From Mastigocoleus testarum BC008 (lineage in GTDB: Bacteria; Cyanobacteriota; Cyanobacteriia; Cyanobacteriales; Nostocaceae): a stretch of 64,000 nt of DNA. The stretch is from positions 110,470-174,469 of the forward strand of contig NZ_LMTZ01000024.1 in the NCBI RefSeq assembly GCF_001456025.1, in the 5' to 3' direction. The notes under the pieces were generated by a model that saw only the letters and a list, made by a program, of their open reading frames with translations, was not told the origin of the DNA and did not search any database. Both the position numbers and the translations under genes were made by a program. Below are positions 1 to 8,493 of this stretch, piece after piece (position 1 is the stretch's first letter; each line of letters opens with the position of its first letter).

Positions 1-28
1 GAATTAAGTCAGGGTTAATTCAATAAAA

Positions 29-727
29 TTAAGCGACGAGACTAACTTTACCTGTATCTAAATCATAATATCCAGCAACTATTTTCAGCTTTTTATCCTC
101 CACAAATTTAGCAAGAACTGGTGATGTCATCAGAGTTTTAATTTGCAATAATGCATTTTCCTTACAAGCATTTTCTAGAGCATCGCCATACTTACCTTTA
201 ACATTTTTTACTGCTGGTTTAATCGCACTAATTAAAGTACTAATATGACCTGGGAAATCACCATCTGTCATAGCTGCTGTAACTGCACCACATCGTTTAT
301 GTCCCATAACCATGATTACTTTTGTACCTAGTTTATATGCACCATATTCCAAACTAGCGATTTCTTCGGGAGTGGCAACATTACCAGCTACTCTACATAC
401 AAATAAATCCCCAAAACCCTGGTCAAATAACATTTCCGCTGGGACTCGCGAATCAGCACAACTTAAAATTGATGCAAAAGGTTTCTGACCATTTGCTACT
501 TGTAATAAACGTGCATAACTGCGGTTAGGTTTCTTTTGTTCTCTGAAAAGAAAACGTCTGTTACCATCTATCAATTTTTGGAGTGCTTCATCAGGACTTA
601 TATTGTTTTCAGCAACAGCTGGTTGGGGAGATATTAACTCAGAACCTAATTCTTCTGCTAATATTCCTGCCCCTAATGCTCCTGCACCAAATCTAATTAA
701 ATTCCTTCTAGATAGATGTTCTTTCAC
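29..727 (-). CDS. Beta-class carbonic anhydrase with Tat signal peptide
   Basis: This 232-residue enzyme should interconvert CO2 and bicarbonate. The beta-carbonic anhydrase zinc site is visible: Cys90 in SCADSRVP with the Asp92/Arg94 dyad, then His143 and Cys146 in GHKRCG. The N-terminus carries a twin-arginine signal (SRRNLIRFG, residues 6-14) followed by a hydrophobic Ala/Gly stretch and a likely cleavage after AVA near residue 39. It is therefore probably exported folded to the periplasm or thylakoid lumen, like the EcaB group of cyanobacterial enzymes. It follows an ndhF3/F4-type gene on the same strand after about 260 bp, which suggests a role in inorganic-carbon uptake. Family call is firm; location and partnership are inference. 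Confidence 0.92.
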   Translation of the reverse strand: MKEHLSRRNLIRFGAGALGAGILAEELGSELISPQPAVAENNISPDEALQKLIDGNRRFLFREQKKPNRSYARLLQVANGQKPFASILSCADSRVPAEMLFDQGFGDLFVCRVAGNVATPEEIASLEYGAYKLGTKVIMVMGHKRCGAVTAAMTDGDFPGHISTLISAIKPAVKNVKGKYGDALENACKENALLQIKTLMTSPVLAKFVEDKKLKIVAGYYDLDTGKVSLVA

Positions 728-986
728 CTATTTTTCCTCACATTAATAGTCAATAGGAAACAAATGGAAACAGCGTAACAAAACATACAAATGAGTTTTA
801 GCTTCACCCATTTATAACCAGTTAACTGTTAAATGTTTACTTTACCTGTTAACCGCAAACTGTCAACTGTCAACTAATTGTCCTTGCAAACCTTTCCTGT
901 CAACTAAACGTTTAGAAAATGTAAGACTATTAACGCCGAGCGGAATTAAATCTCAAGCTTAAAACTTAAAATTTAAAACTTAAAAC

Positions 987-2843
987 TTAAAATATCACTT
1001 CCAAAAAACTGTTCCAGTATTTCCAAGTTAAAGCAACTCCTAAAAAACCAACTCCCAAAAGTACGGTAAGGACATAAAATTGGGTTTGTCCTGAGTTACT
1101 GTATTTGAGACCTTCTCCACCTCCCAAAGATGCTAAACCAACCAAATTCACAATTCCATCCACTACAAACCGATCAACAATGTCTGCTAGCTGAGACAAT
1201 AAACCAACACCCAAAACTATAGTCATGCGATAAAGCTTGGGGGTGTAGAAATCATAAGCAATTAAATCTTGCAAACCTTTCCAAGGAAGACGAATCGGTT
1301 TAGGGATGTTACCCAGATAAATTACACCGCTAATGCTGCAACCAAAAATACTCGACCAAATCAGCAGTAATCCCACATCTTTGTTTAAAGTTGCCCAACT
1401 GGGTAAAATTGATACGGTTTGCAATAAGATAGGTAAATGTAAAACAAAACCGACTAAAAAAGTCATCGGTAAAATCATCTGCCAACTCACTTCAGGAGAG
1501 CGATAACTCATTGACTGATGTTTACCACCCCAAATTAAACCAAATTCTCTGGTTAAACTAAATGCTGTTAAGCCGTTAACCAATATAATCACCCCTGCTA
1601 ACCAAGGTTGGGTAGTCCACACCCCGGAAGCTAATTTTAATAACGCCCAAAAGCCACCTAGAGGTGGAACAGCAATTAAACCCAGAGTCCCTACAATATA
1701 GCCAATTGCGGATACGGGACGACGGGACCACAGTCCTCCGAGTTGGGTAACATCTTGGGTAATATTATTCCAAACAATTGTTCCGGTACCCATCACTAAT
1801 AATGCCGCAGATAAAGCATGAATTAGTACCAATAAAAGTGCAGCTTCATCTTGTTGGGTTCCTACAGCAATAAATACCAAACCCATGTAAGCACTCACAG
1901 AGTAAGATAAACAACGTTTGATATCAATTTGAGCGATCGCAATTAGTGAAGCACCAACAGCAGTAATTGAACCAATTACTACCATTGTGGTGGAAACTAC
2001 GGGCGACAAACTCAACACCGGTTGTAACTTAATTAATACCCAAGCTCCACTAGCAACTACTACCGAGTTCCGTAAAATTGTACTGGGAACTGGACCCTCC
2101 ATTGCTTCATCTAACCACAAGTGCAAGGGAAATTGGGCGCATTTACCCATAGGACCAGCAATTAATGCTAAACCAACTAATAACATTAATTTTGGATCTA
2201 CATTAGCTGTAGCAGCCCACTCACCTAATTCCCAATAGTTCCAAGTTCCTGCTAAGGGATATATTGCTAACACACCCATTAACAAAAACAAGTCTCCTAC
2301 CCGTTTGGTTAGAAAAGCATCTCTTGCACCCGTTACCACCAAAGACTGACTGAACCATAAACCAACTAAGAGATAAGTTCCTAAAGTTAGGACCTCCAAA
2401 ATCACATAGCTGAAGAATAAATTATTACATAAAGCTAGGGCACACAGACCAGCTTCAAATATACCCAATAAAGAATAAAAACGCGCCCATCCCCAGTCCA
2501 TTTCCATATATCCTACGGCATATACCTGGGCGAGAAAATTCAAACCTGCAATTACAGCCATGGCTGTCACACTAATTGCAGATATTTCCAAATCAATAGA
2601 TAGATTTAAACCTGCTGTATTTAACCAAGGAATAGATAATTCGTACGGGGGCTGATTCCAAGCTAATGGTATTGTTAGAGCACTGTGAACAAATGCCAAA
2701 AAGGTCGCAATTAAGTTTACATAACCCGACGGTCTTGGACCCGTACGGCGAAGTATTCCCGGCGACCAGGGAATAGATAAAAGTCCCCCAATTAGTGCAT
2801 AACAAGGCACTAACCAAACGCTTTCGAGCAAGAAATCAGCCAT
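987..2843 (-). CDS. ndhF: NAD(P)H dehydrogenase subunit NdhF, NdhF3/NdhF4 (CO2-uptake) type
   Basis: This is a 618-residue, multi-spanning membrane protein of the NuoL/NdhF proton-pumping family. The segment around residues 215-265 has the conserved pump elements (GPMGKCAQFPLHLWLDEAM followed by GPVPSTILRNSVVVASG). The N-terminus (MADFLLESVWLVP) and the VTGARDAFLTKRVGD segment match, from recall, the NdhF3/NdhF4 branch used by NDH-1MS CO2-uptake complexes rather than respiratory NdhF1. In other cyanobacteria ndhF3/F4 is followed by ndhD3/D4 and cupA/cupB. Here the next gene is a carbonic anhydrase, so it is an orphan ndhF within this window. Whether it is F3 or F4 needs a tree. Confidence 0.88.
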   Translation of the reverse strand: MADFLLESVWLVPCYALIGGLLSIPWSPGILRRTGPRPSGYVNLIATFLAFVHSALTIPLAWNQPPYELSIPWLNTAGLNLSIDLEISAISVTAMAVIAGLNFLAQVYAVGYMEMDWGWARFYSLLGIFEAGLCALALCNNLFFSYVILEVLTLGTYLLVGLWFSQSLVVTGARDAFLTKRVGDLFLLMGVLAIYPLAGTWNYWELGEWAATANVDPKLMLLVGLALIAGPMGKCAQFPLHLWLDEAMEGPVPSTILRNSVVVASGAWVLIKLQPVLSLSPVVSTTMVVIGSITAVGASLIAIAQIDIKRCLSYSVSAYMGLVFIAVGTQQDEAALLLVLIHALSAALLVMGTGTIVWNNITQDVTQLGGLWSRRPVSAIGYIVGTLGLIAVPPLGGFWALLKLASGVWTTQPWLAGVIILVNGLTAFSLTREFGLIWGGKHQSMSYRSPEVSWQMILPMTFLVGFVLHLPILLQTVSILPSWATLNKDVGLLLIWSSIFGCSISGVIYLGNIPKPIRLPWKGLQDLIAYDFYTPKLYRMTIVLGVGLLSQLADIVDRFVVDGIVNLVGLASLGGGEGLKYSNSGQTQFYVLTVLLGVGFLGVALTWKYWNSFLEVIF

Positions 2844-3328
2844 AGATATCTGTTTCTAAAATGTTTCTAAATGTCTCTGAATGTGAAAAATTCTAAATTT
2901 GCAAAGATAGTAGTTACGGTCATATGCACGAAAAACTGCAACCGCTGCCCCTTAATAATACGTGTCTCAAAAATTTAGCCTAGTTAATTTTTATTACAGG
3001 TTATTACTTATTAGGTTAGCTTTATATAAGGAAAAATGGAATTATTTTCATAGATAATTCAACGATATATATTGTAAGAAATTCTTATATATAGAATTAT
3101 CTAATAAATAATATTGTTTTATCTTAGGGATTTTTTATTATGGATTTTTTAATCTGTAAAGTATACCATTTTATCAGGATTTACGTAACGACAGCGGACC
3201 CATAAGGTAGCAGTTCCCTAGGTAGCGCAGCTATAGCTTGTTGCTGTACCTTTCGGCGTAAGCATCTCCGTTTAGGCTTAAGGTCCCTTTAGGACCGCAC
3301 GCAGCCTGCAGGTCATATTCTTAATTTT
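2844..3328. other. Intergenic region upstream of ndhF, with a dispersed repeat
   Basis: This 485-bp gap has no plausible gene. The part next to ndhF is A/T-rich and must carry its promoter, though no operator was recognised. The last 140 bp are markedly more G/C-rich and hold one copy of the dispersed repeat described at 3190-3317. Confidence 0.6.
3190..3317. repeat. Dispersed GC-rich repeat, copy A
   Basis: A G/C-rich block inside an A/T-rich gap. It contains GGTAGCGCAGCTATA (3221 onward) and ends in CTGCAGGTCATA (near 3306). The same two landmarks occur in the same order at 13843 and 13937, and the first one again at 17459. It sits just past the stop of the NACHT/WD40 gene. Confidence 0.65.
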
Positions 3329-6300
3329 TTAATTTTCAGTTTCCCACTTCTGTAGTCTTTTTCTGACTTCTTCAAAGTCGCTATATTTAGGAGGAACTTT
3401 CTTGAGTAATTCAATAGCTTCTTGCTTGTGACCGCTAGAAGCTGATACTTCAATAGCATAGGTATGCATTATTCTACCTAAATGTTCTTCTAAGCAATCT
3501 GGTTTCCCGTTATTTTCATATGTTGTTTCTAATTCTTTAAGTGTTTCCCCAAATCTCAATATTGCATCTTCACTAATATTTCCATTTTGATTTATTCGGC
3601 TTTTGTAATTCATAATACCTGCTTGCGCTTTAGCTGTTGCTTTTTTACAAATCGTTTGGATCGAAGTATTCTGCTCTTCTCTACCAGAGATGACAAACCA
3701 TATCCAGGATATAAAACCAAACGACAAAATGACTAATAATATTAAAGTCGCCAATTTCCAAGGATTTTTTGGTTCAGTATCATCTGGTTTTTTATTTTTT
3801 GGTTCAGTATCATCTGGTTTTTTAGGCGCACTTGGAGGTTTTATACCAATTGGTGTTTTAGGTAAGTCTAATTTCCAGACTTTAATTGTTTCATCACCAC
3901 TTGCAGATATCCCATAGCTATTATCTGGGGTTAAAGCTATGGAGGAGACAACATCCGCGTGTTCTTCAAATACTTTTAAAGTTTTATCTGCATTTTTCTC
4001 GCTGATATCCCAAATTTTAATAATTGCATTCCCGTTTCCCGATATGGCAAAACGATTATCATTGGTTAGAGAAACTGAATATACGTCAGCGTCTTCATGA
4101 AATGTATGCAAACACTTACCCGTATTAACATCCCAATATTTTAAAGTTCGATCAAAAGCACCAGATAATGCAAATTTACCGTCGGAACTAAAACAAACCG
4201 AACGTATTTGGGCTGTATGTTCTGCGAAAGTACGCAAGCATTCTCCTGTCGCGATATCCCATAATTTCAAACTGCAATCGAAGCTACCGGATAGTGCAAA
4301 GCCATCGTCCGGACTCAAAGCAACTGAACGCACTGCATCTTGATGTTCGTCTAGAGTAGAGAGACATTCTCCTGTTTCAACATCCCATATTTTTAGAGTT
4401 TTATCAAAACTACCAGATATAACGAAACTATTATCGTGACTCAAGACAACCGAACTTACTGTATTGGTATGTCCCTCGAATGTTTTAATACAATTTCCGG
4501 TTTGAACATTCCAAAACTTAATAGTTTTATCGGCGCTACCAGAAATAGCTAATTTGTCGTCGCGGCTGAGATAAACTGAATAGATTGCTTCTGTATGACC
4601 ATCAAAAGTAAGCAAACAATTTAGTAACTTATTTTGAGTAGAAATGTTTTGAGTAGAAACTTCCCATAACTTTAGGGCTTTATCAAAGCTCCCAGACAAG
4701 ACTTTTGTCCCATCCGAACTCGGACAAACTGATGTTATATAATCTGAGTGCTCGACAATAATCTCGGATTTTAATTGTGGAAGTAAAGCTTGTATATGTG
4801 GAATTAAATCTCGCGCGTTGACACTTTGTGCTTGTAAAAGTGCTTCGTTGAAATTATTTTCAGCCTCTTGATTTCTCTGTTGTCTCAAGAGTAACTCACC
4901 GCGTTTAAGCAAAATAATTGCCATTGCTTCCGGTGAAATTTCTCGGTCATTAACTTCAGTTTCTAAATATTTTAATAGAGAATACTTGTCGTCAAGACTA
5001 GCTTCCGACGCTAAAGCCCGTTCGAAAAGTTGCCAGCGCTGCTTATACTTTATTGTAGATGTAAAAACAGTAGCATCTTGCAAAAGATTGCGTGCCCAGT
5101 TAATATTATATTGCCATCCCAGTATTAGATGTTCTGTTAGTTTAGTATCGTTCCAAACAAAGTTTTCATCATATTCTTTTTCATCGCGCCACTGCCAATG
5201 ATGAACTAAATTATTGATTGTCTCGGTAACTTCTTGTGTTTCTAATTGCTGCTTAATATTTAAATTTTGAATCAGGTTATCCAAACGTTGTTGGAAATAG
5301 TTTCTCGCCCGTCTGTTGAGGTCTAATATTTCTGGAGTAAAGCGCTGCTCTGGTTCTAACAAATACTCTTGGATAAACACTTTATACTGCTCATCCAACT
5401 TAAATTCATCCGGTAAAACAAATGAATAGCGAAGATGGAGTTGTTGCAATCTTGAGTACAATTCCGTATCGTCTTGAGCTTTGAGTATCCTTCTTAATAA
5501 TTCCTTTTCGGGACGACGCATAACTGCTAATGCATACACCGCCTGTTTATCTTGTTCGTTTAAACATTGATTGAGAAAAAGTTGTGCGACTAAACGTTTT
5601 TTCCCTTTTGTAAGAATCGGCGCTTCTGGATGATTAAATATTGTGTCTTTAGCGACTCCATCACGCCACATATTTGCTAGCATTTTAACTGCTAAAGGAT
5701 TCCCAAATGTCAATTTTTTAAATTTCTGAGCATCTGAATTTGTTATCGGTCTATATTCTGCGAATTTATTAAAATATTCTTTGATATTATCGATACTAAA
5801 CTCATTAATTTGAGAACTTATAGTATGTCGGGGAAAATCTTGGATATAACCCCGAAAATCAACACCATCATCTAACTCCGCTATGGAATTAACAGCTTCA
5901 TAGCAAACATTAGCATCAGTATTTTGGTCTTCTAATAAAGTAATTAGTAACTCAGAAGCTCTAGGATGATTTATCCCACCTAAAGCTCGTGCTGCTTCAA
6001 TCTTAGTTGCTGTTGTAATGTTACAAATCTCTTTTTGGAGAAAGTTTAATGCTAAATAATCTCTTAGTATTAAATGTCTAAAACTATAAGTTACAGGATT
6101 TTGATTAGTAGAAACTATTAAGTTTAACTGTTGAGATAGTGTGATTAATTCGTCAATTTTATTTTGAGCAATAACTTGATAATGTCTTTGGATAACAAGC
6201 CTAAATGTATTCAAATAAATTTCATTGTCATCGGGGTGTAAATCCCCCATCATTGCAATCGCAACATGTCCTAATAGATTCTTGAGATCATCTAAAGATA

Positions 6301-7168
6301 ATGGTAATTTTTCTCCATGGGTTTCCCAATTTCGTTTTTCTAAACGTTCATAAGTCTTGTCCAAAAAACTATTGAACAATTCGCCAATATTACCAATAGC
6401 TGCGACTTTATCAATATCTTGAGTACTTTTACAAGTCTCGACAAAAATACTTAGTAGTAGTGGATTGCTAACTATCTTCCGCAATCCTCTATTTTTCCTG
6501 AGTAGATTCCAAAGTATCTTACTGATTTGAGTATCATTATCGAAAATTTGGTTTATATAGTCTTGAATATCCTGGTTTTTTAAAGCTTTAAGTTCTACTG
6601 CTCCATTGAATATAATTTTTATATTATTATTGCTTGATATATCTTTATAATCTTGACTCCGACAGCTAACAAGTATATTGACCCCTGTAAATTCTTGGTT
6701 AAACTCAGATAACTGTTGAAGAAACTCTAAGCGGTAATCTTCTTTTTCTGAGTTTGGGTCTTCCGGTAATTTAGAGACACGATCAGGAAGCTCATCTAGT
6801 CCGTCTAAGACTAATACAACTTGTTGTCCTTGAATTTTTTGTTTTAACAACTCTGCTGAATATCCTTTATGGTAGGCTACCCAATCAAGAATTGGAAGTT
6901 GTTTGTTACTCCAAGTCCAAATTTGTAAAAATATTATTAGATGATCGTTATTTTGCTGTTTGAGATTTTGTTGAAATTCTTTTAATAAAAAACTTTTACC
7001 TATTCCCGGTTCACCTAGTAATAATAAACTACCATCATAAAAGCTAAAAGCATCTTGTAAATTATCGAAGGAATGCTGTTCGAGTTCGGGTATTAAATTA
7101 GCTTGAACGAAACTTGGCTGATTTTCTAAATTACGAGAAAATGAAAAGAAATGATTGTGGTTATTCAT
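3329..7168 (-). CDS. NACHT-type STAND NTPase with WD40 propeller and membrane anchor
   Basis: This 1279-residue protein is a signal-transduction ATPase of NACHT/STAND type. Walker A is GEPGIGKS (residues 52-59) and Walker B is LVLDGLDE (119-126), typical NACHT. A helical section follows, with a HEAT-like patch near residues 390-430. Seven WD40 repeats (about residues 815-1105) make one full propeller, probably the ligand sensor. A linker with a tandem 10-residue KKPDDTEPKN duplication leads to one transmembrane helix (about 1138-1160) and a 118-residue C-terminal tail, so the propeller and tail lie on opposite sides of the membrane. GGAAAG precedes the ATG. It ends a minus-strand run containing a kinase and an FHA regulator. 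Role is unknown; candidates are stress sensing and defence. Confidence 0.85.
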   Translation of the reverse strand: MNNHNHFFSFSRNLENQPSFVQANLIPELEQHSFDNLQDAFSFYDGSLLLLGEPGIGKSFLLKEFQQNLKQQNNDHLIIFLQIWTWSNKQLPILDWVAYHKGYSAELLKQKIQGQQVVLVLDGLDELPDRVSKLPEDPNSEKEDYRLEFLQQLSEFNQEFTGVNILVSCRSQDYKDISSNNNIKIIFNGAVELKALKNQDIQDYINQIFDNDTQISKILWNLLRKNRGLRKIVSNPLLLSIFVETCKSTQDIDKVAAIGNIGELFNSFLDKTYERLEKRNWETHGEKLPLSLDDLKNLLGHVAIAMMGDLHPDDNEIYLNTFRLVIQRHYQVIAQNKIDELITLSQQLNLIVSTNQNPVTYSFRHLILRDYLALNFLQKEICNITTATKIEAARALGGINHPRASELLITLLEDQNTDANVCYEAVNSIAELDDGVDFRGYIQDFPRHTISSQINEFSIDNIKEYFNKFAEYRPITNSDAQKFKKLTFGNPLAVKMLANMWRDGVAKDTIFNHPEAPILTKGKKRLVAQLFLNQCLNEQDKQAVYALAVMRRPEKELLRRILKAQDDTELYSRLQQLHLRYSFVLPDEFKLDEQYKVFIQEYLLEPEQRFTPEILDLNRRARNYFQQRLDNLIQNLNIKQQLETQEVTETINNLVHHWQWRDEKEYDENFVWNDTKLTEHLILGWQYNINWARNLLQDATVFTSTIKYKQRWQLFERALASEASLDDKYSLLKYLETEVNDREISPEAMAIILLKRGELLLRQQRNQEAENNFNEALLQAQSVNARDLIPHIQALLPQLKSEIIVEHSDYITSVCPSSDGTKVLSGSFDKALKLWEVSTQNISTQNKLLNCLLTFDGHTEAIYSVYLSRDDKLAISGSADKTIKFWNVQTGNCIKTFEGHTNTVSSVVLSHDNSFVISGSFDKTLKIWDVETGECLSTLDEHQDAVRSVALSPDDGFALSGSFDCSLKLWDIATGECLRTFAEHTAQIRSVCFSSDGKFALSGAFDRTLKYWDVNTGKCLHTFHEDADVYSVSLTNDNRFAISGNGNAIIKIWDISEKNADKTLKVFEEHADVVSSIALTPDNSYGISASGDETIKVWKLDLPKTPIGIKPPSAPKKPDDTEPKNKKPDDTEPKNPWKLATLILLVILSFGFISWIWFVISGREEQNTSIQTICKKATAKAQAGIMNYKSRINQNGNISEDAILRFGETLKELETTYENNGKPDCLEEHLGRIMHTYAIEVSASSGHKQEAIELLKKVPPKYSDFEEVRKRLQKWETEN

Positions 7169-7348
7169 AATCTTTCCTATTATTTGTAATCGCCGACACC
7201 CGCTAAGGATGCGGCGGCTAAACCTAGAAAGTCCGGTTGCGCGGACGATGAAAAATAAGATTTTTGATTTTATCTCCTCTGATAGAAAGAAGAAGAAAGA
7301 GGAAAGAGGGAAGAAGTGTTTGTACGTATTATATTAACGGCTTTGTTT

Positions 7349-7405
7349 CTGTAGAGAGGTTCCAGAGACTAAACTAAAGCCCTAAGCTCTGAAATATCTC
7401 TACAG
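7349..7405. terminator. Imperfect hairpin between two minus-strand genes
   Basis: CTGTAGAGA at 7349-7357 pairs exactly with TCTCTACAG at 7397-7405, and a second short stem (CAGAG/CTCTG) lies inside. It is just downstream of the stop of the gene at 7436-8248 and upstream of the NACHT gene, a position that suits transcript end formation. There is no T-run on the minus strand, so it is only a possible terminator or processing site. Confidence 0.35.
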
Positions 7406-7435
7406 TAGGATAATTCTTAACTGACCTGTATTGGT

Positions 7436-8248
7436 TTATAGCCTGATTTGTAATACTTCCTTATCTGCAGCTAGTTCTTCATCAGTCATTTTGGTTAAGG
7501 CTTTTGCAAAATAAGCATCATTTGGTTTTCCTGTATTAATGATACTTTCAAGTAACGGAGGACGACGACCTTTTGGGTAAAGAACAGTCATAAACTCCTT
7601 ATAACTTGGTATTTTATTTTGTGCTGTTTTAGCACATTCTATGCAGTAAGAAAGAATATCTCCTCTCCCATGAAATTTATCGTTAAGCTGCCTAAGTTTT
7701 TCTCCTATAATGTCAATTTGTTCGTCACTTGCACCAGCAGCAGCAGCAACCGCCAAAACTAGTGCACTTCTTTCTTGAAATGAAGCGCAAGCACCCCCCG
7801 TACAAAATCCTGCATGTGCATCATTAGCTCGTCCTTCCAAAGCTGCTGTTCCCCTACCAGTCATTGGGATTTTGCGCTTTTCACCCCAGGGAGTTTTGAA
7901 GTTGACGTTACCAGCAAAGTTGACCCCATCTTCAATAAATGGTAGCAAGTATGCTCGTATTTCTAAGGCTTGGGGTGGGTTTTGCTTTAAAGCTAATTCT
8001 ACAAATACTGTATCACTTATTTTTTCACCTAATTTTGTTCTATCACCTTGAGCATCAGCATAGGGATTACCTGTTTCGAGAAAATTAAGTATTAGACGAT
8101 CGCCTATAAATTGAATGCCGATATAATTTAATGCTTCCCTTTGGGTTTGGGGTGCAGAAATTTTGGTAAAAGTTTCAGATATGGTTACAACTTTTCCTTG
8201 TGTTGTGGTGTAAGAATTACCTTCTCTAGCATGCACTAAAAAATTCAT
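7436..8248 (-). CDS. Protein of unknown function in the kinase/STAND island
   Basis: I do not recognise this protein of about 270 residues. The ATG at 8248 is preferred because GGAGAATAAG precedes it directly; an in-frame TTG four codons earlier is less likely. It has no signal peptide or membrane segment. The N-terminal half is predicted mostly beta (for example FIGDRLILNFLETGNPYAD). The second half is Cys-containing and helical, with FCTGGACASF followed by an Ala-rich helix ending GASDEQIDIIGEKLRQL, and later CIECAK (a CxxC pair) and YPKGRRPP. It sits between the ATPase/HEAT gene and the NACHT gene on the same strand. The pattern suggests a soluble cytoplasmic protein. Function is unknown. 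Confidence 0.7.
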   Translation of the reverse strand: MNFLVHAREGNSYTTTQGKVVTISETFTKISAPQTQREALNYIGIQFIGDRLILNFLETGNPYADAQGDRTKLGEKISDTVFVELALKQNPPQALEIRAYLLPFIEDGVNFAGNVNFKTPWGEKRKIPMTGRGTAALEGRANDAHAGFCTGGACASFQERSALVLAVAAAAGASDEQIDIIGEKLRQLNDKFHGRGDILSYCIECAKTAQNKIPSYKEFMTVLYPKGRRPPLLESIINTGKPNDAYFAKALTKMTDEELAADKEVLQIRL

Positions 8249-8321
8249 CTTATTCTCCAATATTGTAGTAAAGATTTGTAATCAAAAGTAAAAAGTAAAA
8301 AGTAATAATTTACTAATCGCC

Positions 8322-8479
8322 ATATGCAAGGCGTCACGCAGTGCTATCTCCAGTCGCCATATGCCGCTTGCGGTGGCACGCAGTGCTATCCCCAGTTGTC
8401 ATATGCCGCTTGCGGTGGCACGCAGTGCTATCCCCAGTTGTCATATGCCGCTTGCGGTGGCACGCAGTGCTATCCCCAA
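8322..8479. repeat. 42-bp tandem repeat, about 3.5 copies
   Basis: A 42-bp unit beginning CATATGCCGCTTGCGGTGG repeats at 8358, 8400 and 8442, the last copy truncated near 8479; a diverged copy precedes it at 8322. It can be read as a 14-residue repeat on the plus strand, but no ribosome binding site or family supports coding. Its core GCGGTGGCACGCAGTGCT recurs at 20052-20069, so it belongs to a dispersed family that amplified here. Confidence 0.85.
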
Positions 8480-8493
8480 TACCTCATTTCTAA

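Noticed and set aside
8322..8479. Possible CRISPR array
   Set aside because: The units are contiguous 42-bp tandems with no unique spacers, and no cas gene is near.
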